10,517 nt of DNA from Streptomyces sp. NRRL WC-3549 (GTDB lineage Bacteria > Actinomycetota > Actinomycetes > Streptomycetales > Streptomycetaceae), in the NCBI RefSeq assembly GCF_000721935.1, contig NZ_KL585433.1:1114-11630 (forward strand), in the 5' to 3' direction. The notes below the pieces were generated by a model. The model had not been told where the DNA came from. It saw only the letters and a program-made list of their open reading frames with translations, and ran no database searches. Positions within the stretch are counted from its first letter, which is position 1. The number at the start of each line of letters is the position of its first letter. The position numbers were made by a program, and so were the translations under genes. Of the stretch, positions 6,324 to 10,517 are shown in pieces.

Positions 6324-7946
6324 TCAGGCAGTGGTGCGGCCGAGACGGGCGCGCAGGTCTTCGACGAGCGCGTGCAGGTCGTCGGGGCCGTGGGCGGCGC
6401 CGAAGAGATAGAAGTCCGGGCGTACGAGCATGCCGACGGCCCCGTCCGGCCCCTGGCCGGGCAGCCCGGCCAGGTAGGGCAGATAGAGGTCCTCGGCGTC
6501 GATGACCGCGAGTTCCCCCGCTTTCTCCGGCAGGGTGTCCGCAGGCAGTACGTGCACGAGGTGGCAGCCGAGTGTGTCGAGGAAGGCCAGGTCGGCGGTG
6601 TCGAGGAGCATGCGCGGGTCTTCGGCGCAGAGCAGGGCGAAGCCGGTGCCGACGACGTCGTCGAGGAGACCCCGGGATCCGCCGCGCACCACCTCCGCCT
6701 GCGGGACGAGTTGGCCGGCCGAGCGCGGAGATCCGTCGGACGTGTCGGCGCCGGTACGCAGGAATCCGTCGCTGAGGGAGTCGGCGAGCGACGGCCCGTC
6801 CGGGGCCGCCTGGTCCCGGCCGCCGCGGGCGCGCATCCGGGCGGCGAGCATGAACGCGTCGCGCCCGGCCGCCGCGGCGCGGTCGGTCTGGCAGATGACG
6901 TTGCCGAGCGCGATGGACGTCTCGATGGCAGGCCGCACATGTGCACTGCGTTCGAGGGTGTAGGTGTCGAGCAGGTCCTCGCCCGCGATGCCGCCCAGGA
7001 CGAGGTTCAGCTTCCACGCCAGGTTGGCGGCGTCGCGGAAGCCCGAGCACATGCCCTGTCCGACGAAGGGCGGCATGACGTGTGCCGCGTCGCCCGCGAC
7101 CAGCAGCCTGCCGGAGCGCCACTGGTCGGCGCAGGTGCCCTGCGTGGTGTAGACGGCGTGCCTCTCCAGGGTGGCGTTGTCCGGGGTGAGGCCGAACAGC
7201 CCCAGCAGGCGCCATACGGTCGTTTCCTGCCCGAGTTCCTCGATCGTCTCGCCGGGCATCCGCATGAACTCCCAGCGCCGGTGCCCGGGACCTGCGGAGA
7301 CGGCGGTCCGGGGCCGGGCCGGGTCGCAGATCTGAAGGTTGTTGGGCGTGTAGTCGCGCTTGTCATGCGTCACGACGTCGCAGATGAGCCAGTCGTGCGT
7401 GAACCCGTAGTCGGTGACGGTCGTCTCGATGTGCCTGCCGACGAAGCTGTTGGCACCGTCGCAGCCGATGACCCAGCGGGCGCCGTAGGTGTGCCGGTTG
7501 CCGTCCGCGTCCTCCGCGACCACCTCCACGTGGTCCTCGTGGCTGGTCAGCCCGACCGCCATCCGGCCGCGGTGCACGGTGACGCCGGGCAGTTCCGCTC
7601 CGCGTGCGGCGAGGGCGGCCTCCAGACCGGGCTGGTACATCGAGGTCGACTCGGGCCAGCCCGACGGGCTCTTCCCCGGCACCTCCATGTGGATGAGGGT
7701 CTGTCCCCGGGCGTTCTCCCAGACGTACTCGCCGGTGGGTTCCCGTACGTCCTCCAGGCGGTCGGCGACACCCACGGCGGCGAGTATGCGGGCCGCCTCG
7801 CCGTCGTACGCGACGGCGCGGGGCATCGGATAGGGCTGCGGCCAGCGCTCGACCACGGTGACCGTGCGGCCGTGCTGGGCCAGCAGGATCGCCGCCAGTT
7901 GGCCCACCGGGCCGTATCCGACGATCAGCACATCGGAGTTCACCAC
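6324..7946 (-). CDS. FAD-dependent aromatic-type monooxygenase (MhpA-like)
   Basis: A 540-aa class A flavoprotein monooxygenase. FAD-binding GYGPVG (residues 10-15) follows the opening beta strand VNSDVLIV. The DG motif is GCDGANS (161-167) and the second FAD/ribityl motif is GDAAHVMPPFVGQGM (285-299). The C-terminal third ends in a thioredoxin-like phenol-hydroxylase-type region (MLVRPDFYLFGAA). It resembles 3-(3-hydroxyphenyl)propionate hydroxylases. PKS-cluster relatives of this type include Rif-Orf19 and GdmM of ansamycin pathways; FAD epoxidases of herboxidiene or pladienolide type are another possible comparison. Expected role: NADPH- and O2-dependent hydroxylation, ring oxidation or epoxidation of the polyketide. 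Start: two adjacent GTG codons (7946, 7943); AGGGAG at 7955-7960 is 8 nt before the first, so 7946 is chosen. The upstream in-frame ATG at 8075 runs through the PKS tail in another frame and is not credible. It follows the PKS-A stop by 43 bp. Confidence 0.92.
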   Translation of the reverse strand: MVNSDVLIVGYGPVGQLAAILLAQHGRTVTVVERWPQPYPMPRAVAYDGEAARILAAVGVADRLEDVREPTGEYVWENARGQTLIHMEVPGKSPSGWPESTSMYQPGLEAALAARGAELPGVTVHRGRMAVGLTSHEDHVEVVAEDADGNRHTYGARWVIGCDGANSFVGRHIETTVTDYGFTHDWLICDVVTHDKRDYTPNNLQICDPARPRTAVSAGPGHRRWEFMRMPGETIEELGQETTVWRLLGLFGLTPDNATLERHAVYTTQGTCADQWRSGRLLVAGDAAHVMPPFVGQGMCSGFRDAANLAWKLNLVLGGIAGEDLLDTYTLERSAHVRPAIETSIALGNVICQTDRAAAAGRDAFMLAARMRARGGRDQAAPDGPSLADSLSDGFLRTGADTSDGSPRSAGQLVPQAEVVRGGSRGLLDDVVGTGFALLCAEDPRMLLDTADLAFLDTLGCHLVHVLPADTLPEKAGELAVIDAEDLYLPYLAGLPGQGPDGAVGMLVRPDFYLFGAAHGPDDLHALVEDLRARLGRTTA

Positions 7947-7954
7947 GTCTGTAT

Positions 7955-7960
7955 CTCCCT
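7955..7960 (-). promoter_or_regulatory. Ribosome binding site of the FAD monooxygenase
   Basis: AGGGAG on the minus strand lies 8 nt before the first of two tandem GTG codons. It fixes the start at 7946, in preference to 7943 (spacing 11) or the distant ATG at 8075. Confidence 0.7.
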
Positions 7961-7989
7961 GAATGCTGCGGCGGGGACCCGAACGGTAT

Positions 7990-8191
7990 TCAGGACGGCC
8001 CCAGTTCCTTGTCGATGAGCCCGAAGATCTCGTCGTCGGAGGCCGTGTCGAAGTCGAACGCGTCCTCCTCGTCATCGATGCGGCCCGCGGGCCCCCAGGA
8101 GGCGGTCAGCGCTTCCAGCCGCGACAGCCGCGACATGAGATCAGCTCGCAGCACCTCGTCGGGGTCGGCGTGCGCGAACGCCGCTTCCAGC
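7990..8191 (-). CDS. PKS C-terminal tail/docking segment (fragment, 5' side cut by adaptor junction)
   Basis: The last 67 residues of a modular PKS protein, ending in TGA (7992-7990). It begins at the adaptor junction with LEAAFAHADPDEVLRADL, the familiar helical linker that follows a terminal ACP. It continues through an acidic stretch (DDEEDAFDFD) and finishes with SDDEIFGLIDKELGPS, the usual C-terminal docking signature of proteins that hand the chain to another PKS polypeptide. There is no thioesterase, so this protein does not release the product. The reading frame differs from that of the DH-KR-ACP part beyond the junction (offset by one), and the ACP Ser motif is absent. It may be the true end of PKS-A with DNA missing between, or the end of a different module. 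Not an independent gene. Confidence 0.88.
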
Positions 8192-8217
8192 CTGTCTCTT
8201 ATGTGTATAAGAGACAG
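8192..8217. other. Tn5 mosaic-end adaptor chimera (library/assembly artefact)
   Basis: A 26-nt perfect inverted repeat: 11-nt arms CTGTCTCTTAT and ATAAGAGACAG around GTGT. The right part, ATGTGTATAAGAGACAG (8201-8217), equals the last 17 nt of the 19-nt hyperactive Tn5 mosaic end used in Nextera tagmentation. The left arm is the first 11 nt of its reverse complement. The flanking 9-mers (GCTTCCAGC left, TCCTTGAAC right) are not duplicated, there is no transposon body, and a PKS ACP is lost across the junction. This is therefore not an in vivo insertion but two fragments joined through adaptor sequence. It creates an in-frame TAA and the only in-frame TTA codon in the window. Confidence 0.94.
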
Positions 8218-10517
8218 TCCTTGAACGCCTGCTCGGAGTCGATGGTCCCGTCAGTGCCGTGGCCGAGCACGGTCGCCGCCTCGGCGAGTACCAGCTCCAG
8301 CAGCGCTGTCTCGCGCTCCGCCTCCTTCAGGCCGGCCAGCTGCTGCGCCGGCACGCGCACCGCTGCGGAGGCACCGCCGCGCGAGCTCCTGCGGGTGGCA
8401 CGCACCAGGCCGCGCAGCAGAGGCGGCACGGCCGTGCCTTCCGCGCCGTACGCGCCGAGGGCCAGTTCGGCGGGCATCAGTTTCGCGTGTCCGAGGTGCA
8501 GCGCGGTGTCCAGCAGCTCCATGCCCTCCCGTGAGCTCAGGGCGTCCATGCCGCCGCGCCGGCCGCGCTCCAGCTCCGCGCTGCCGAGGCCGCCGGTCAT
8601 GGCGGAAGCCTGGGCCCACAGCCCCCAGGCGAGGGACGTCCCGGGCAGTCCCAGGGCACGCCGGTGTTCGGCCAGGGAGTCGAGGAAGGCGTTGGAGGCC
8701 GCGTAGTTGGCCTGGCCGGGGGTTCCGAGGAGAGCGGAGGCCGACGAGAACAGCATGAAGACGGCCAGGTCGGTGTCCCGGGTCAGCTCGTGCAGGTGCC
8801 AGGCCGCGTCGGCCTTGGGTCGCAGCACGGTGTCCAGGCGTTCGGGGGTGAGTGCCGAGATCACACCGTCGTCCAGCACACCGGCGGCGTGGACGACACC
8901 GGTGAGGGGCCGTTCGGCGGGGATCGCTCCGATGACGTCGGCGAGTGCTCCACGGTCGGAGACGTCGCAGGCGGCGAACGTCACGTCCGCGCCCAGTCCG
9001 GCCAGTTCGGTCTCGAGGGCGCGGGCCCCGGTGCTGTTACCTCCACTGCGGCTGACCAGCAGCACGCCGCGTACCCCGTGCTCGGTGACCAGGTGCCGGG
9101 CGACCATCGCTCCCAGGGTCCCGGTGCCGCCGGTGATCAGCACGGTGCCCTGCCGGTCGAGCGGGCGTCCTTCGGCCGGCGCCTCGGAGGAGACCCGGGC
9201 CAGTCTGGGCACCCGCGCCTCACCGGCCCGGATGGCGAGCTGCGCCTCACCCGAGGCCACGGCACGCGGCAGTACGCGCCGTGAGCCGTCCTCGGTGTCG
9301 ATGTCGGCGAGGACGATGCGGTCCGGGTTCTCCGACTGGGCAGCACGCACCAGGCCCCACACGGCGGCGGCCGCCGGGTCGGTTCCCGGCAGGCATGCGT
9401 TGCGGGTGAGTACGACCAGCCGTGCGGAGGCCGGCCGGTCCTCGTCCAGCCAGGACCGCACGGCATGCAGGGCCCGCCCCAGCAGGTCCCGTACCCGGGC
9501 AGGTCCTTCCGCGTCCGGCGTCTCGGTCAGGTCGGCGTACTCCAGCCCCTGTGACGGGTCCGGGTGTTCCGGCAGCGCCACGGCGGGCCAGTCCAGGTGG
9601 AACAGCCGGTCGTACGTCGCGGGCCCGGTCCGGAGCTGATCGGGGGACACCGGGCGGAAGACCAGGGACTCGACGGACATCACCGGTACGCCGTCCGCGT
9701 CGGTGGCCTCCAGCGCGAAGGCGTCCGGGCCTGCCGGGGTCACCTTGACGCGCAGGGCGCAGGCGCCCGATGCGTGCAGGCTGACTCCGGTCCATGCGAA
9801 CGGAAGGAGGAGCCTGTCCTGTCCCATGCCGCTCAGGGCCCCGAAGCTCGCGGCGTGCAGCGCCGCGTCCAGCAGGGCGGGGTGGATGCCGAACTGCCGG
9901 GCATCGTCCTCGTGGTCATCGGGCAGGGCGACCTCGGCGAAGATCTCCTCGCCCCGGGTCCACACGGACCGCAGGCCTCTGAAGGCCGGACCGTACACGT
10001 AGCCCGCCTCCGCCATGGAGGGGTAGAAGTGGTCGGAGCCGACCCGTCCGGCGCCTTCCGGCGGCCACTCCACGGCCCCGGGCAGCGGTGCCGTGCCGAC
10101 CGTCGCCAGCAGACCTCCCGCGTGCCTGGTCCAAGGGGCGTCGGGGTCCTGGCCGGCGGGACGGGAATGGACGGCCACGGGGCGGCGGCCGGTCGCGTCC
10201 GGCGCGGCCACGGCGACCTGCAGCTGTACGGCGGCGTGGCCGGGCAGTACGAGAGGGGCTTCGATGACGAGTTCGTCGAGAACCGGGTACCCGGCCTCGT
10301 CGCCGGCCCGCACGACCGCTTCCACGAGCGCGGTGCCCGGCACCAGCACCTGTCCGCCCACCTCGTGGTCGGCGAGCCAGCCGTGGGTGGCCACGGACAG
10401 CCTGCCGGTGGCGAGCACCCCGTCGCTGTCCGGCAGTGTGACGGTGCCGCGGAGGAGCGGGTGGCCCGCGTCGGTGAGACCGGCCGCGCCCGCGTCCGGC
10501 ATCGTACCGGCTGGGTC
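8199..10517 (-). CDS. Type I modular PKS: dehydratase, ketoreductase, truncated ACP (partial at both ends)
   Basis: An internal part of PKS-A that enters from beyond 10517; the Met at 10502 is internal and used here only for numbering. Domains: DH, with HEVGGQVLVP (residues 46-55, catalytic His46), YGPAFRGL (170-177) and HPALLDAALH (Asp212), so it looks active. The structural half of the KR follows (about 300-440). The catalytic KR has the NADPH-binding TGGTGTLG (457-464), LDD (543-545), Lys563, Ser586/587, Tyr600 and Asn604. LDD marks a B-type KR; without Pro two residues after Tyr it reads as B1. No enoylreductase lies between, so the module should give an alpha,beta-double bond, normally E. 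The ACP begins (LVLAEAATVLGHG, 738-750) and stops at AFKD (762), before its DSL serine motif. Codons 763-767 (CLLYT) and the TAA come from the adaptor at 8192-8217. The native protein certainly continues. Downstream flank: 7990-8191 tail. Confidence 0.95.
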   Translation of the reverse strand, partial: DPAGTMPDAGAAGLTDAGHPLLRGTVTLPDSDGVLATGRLSVATHGWLADHEVGGQVLVPGTALVEAVVRAGDEAGYPVLDELVIEAPLVLPGHAAVQLQVAVAAPDATGRRPVAVHSRPAGQDPDAPWTRHAGGLLATVGTAPLPGAVEWPPEGAGRVGSDHFYPSMAEAGYVYGPAFRGLRSVWTRGEEIFAEVALPDDHEDDARQFGIHPALLDAALHAASFGALSGMGQDRLLLPFAWTGVSLHASGACALRVKVTPAGPDAFALEATDADGVPVMSVESLVFRPVSPDQLRTGPATYDRLFHLDWPAVALPEHPDPSQGLEYADLTETPDAEGPARVRDLLGRALHAVRSWLDEDRPASARLVVLTRNACLPGTDPAAAAVWGLVRAAQSENPDRIVLADIDTEDGSRRVLPRAVASGEAQLAIRAGEARVPRLARVSSEAPAEGRPLDRQGTVLITGGTGTLGAMVARHLVTEHGVRGVLLVSRSGGNSTGARALETELAGLGADVTFAACDVSDRGALADVIGAIPAERPLTGVVHAAGVLDDGVISALTPERLDTVLRPKADAAWHLHELTRDTDLAVFMLFSSASALLGTPGQANYAASNAFLDSLAEHRRALGLPGTSLAWGLWAQASAMTGGLGSAELERGRRGGMDALSSREGMELLDTALHLGHAKLMPAELALGAYGAEGTAVPPLLRGLVRATRRSSRGGASAAVRVPAQQLAGLKEAERETALLELVLAEAATVLGHGTDGTIDSEQAFKDCLLYT

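Noticed and set aside
5396..6946. Longer methyltransferase start (516 aa)
   Set aside because: The extra N-terminus runs through the monooxygenase gene in another frame and is Arg/Pro/Ser-rich nonsense. The ATG at 6289 starts the natural domain.
6225..8018. 597-aa plus-strand open frame opposite the monooxygenase
   Set aside because: Antisense shadow in high-GC DNA. The minus-strand frame carries clear FAD motifs; the plus frame shows no domain.
6324..8075. Longer monooxygenase start at 8075
   Set aside because: The added 43 residues overlap the PKS tail out of frame. The RBS at 7955-7960 and the start of the FAD fold support 7946.
8199..8216. In-frame TTA (bldA) codon at the end of PKS-A
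   Set aside because: It lies wholly in the adaptor sequence and has no biological meaning.
8192..8217. Genuine Tn5-family insertion or natural regulatory palindrome
   Set aside because: There is no element body, no 9-bp duplication, and an exact match to the engineered mosaic end; a PKS ACP is cut mid-domain. Artefact is far simpler.
1..10517. tRNA, rRNA, CRISPR arrays, insertion sequences, phage genes
   Set aside because: None seen on either strand; the window is fully accounted for by PKS-cluster genes and one intergenic region under 300 bp.

Overview
The window is GC-rich, high-G/C-third-position DNA typical of an actinomycete, most likely Streptomyces. It is an internal piece of a modular type I polyketide synthase (PKS) biosynthetic cluster. 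All convincing genes lie on the minus strand, so transcription runs from position 10517 towards 1. Five of the seven gene starts are within the window, four of them GTG and one ATG. I found no in-frame TTA (bldA-dependent) codon in the native genes.

Layout in transcription order: (1) the end of a large PKS gene (PKS-A): dehydratase, B-type ketoreductase and the first part of an acyl carrier protein (10517-8218). (2) A 26-nt palindrome at 8192-8217 made of two overlapping Tn5 mosaic ends, i.e. a Nextera-type library adaptor chimera. It interrupts PKS-A. (3) The C-terminal tail and docking segment of a PKS protein (8191-7990). (4) An MhpA-like FAD aromatic-type monooxygenase (7946-6324). (5) A SAM-dependent methyltransferase (6289-5396). 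(6) A 951-aa LAL-type LuxR regulator (5333-2478). (7) A YceI-family lipid-binding protein (2431-1904). (8) A ROK-family sugar kinase whose start overlaps the YceI stop by 4 nt (1907-1017). (9) A 235-bp intergenic region rich in inverted and direct repeats. (10) The start of a second PKS gene (PKS-B): docking helix plus extender-type ketosynthase (781-1), with an apparent one-base deletion near the window edge.

How the genes fit together: the PKS proteins build the chain. The DH-KR module would yield an alpha,beta-unsaturated unit. The monooxygenase and methyltransferase look like post-PKS tailoring enzymes. The LAL protein is probably the pathway-specific activator, and the repeat-rich region before PKS-B is a candidate target for it. 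The ROK kinase could supply a phosphorylated sugar or aminosugar precursor (RifN-like kanosamine kinase is one precedent) or be a sugar or resistance kinase. The YceI protein may bind a lipophilic intermediate or product. An ansamycin-type product is one reading (MhpA-like oxygenase plus ROK kinase plus LAL). A herboxidiene/pladienolide-like macrolide or polyene (FAD monooxygenase next to a methyltransferase) is another. The window alone cannot decide.

The most important practical observation is about data quality. The adaptor junction removes most of an ACP, and possibly whole modules, from PKS-A and inserts an artificial stop. The KS of PKS-B carries an apparent frameshift. Neither should be read as biology without checking reads.
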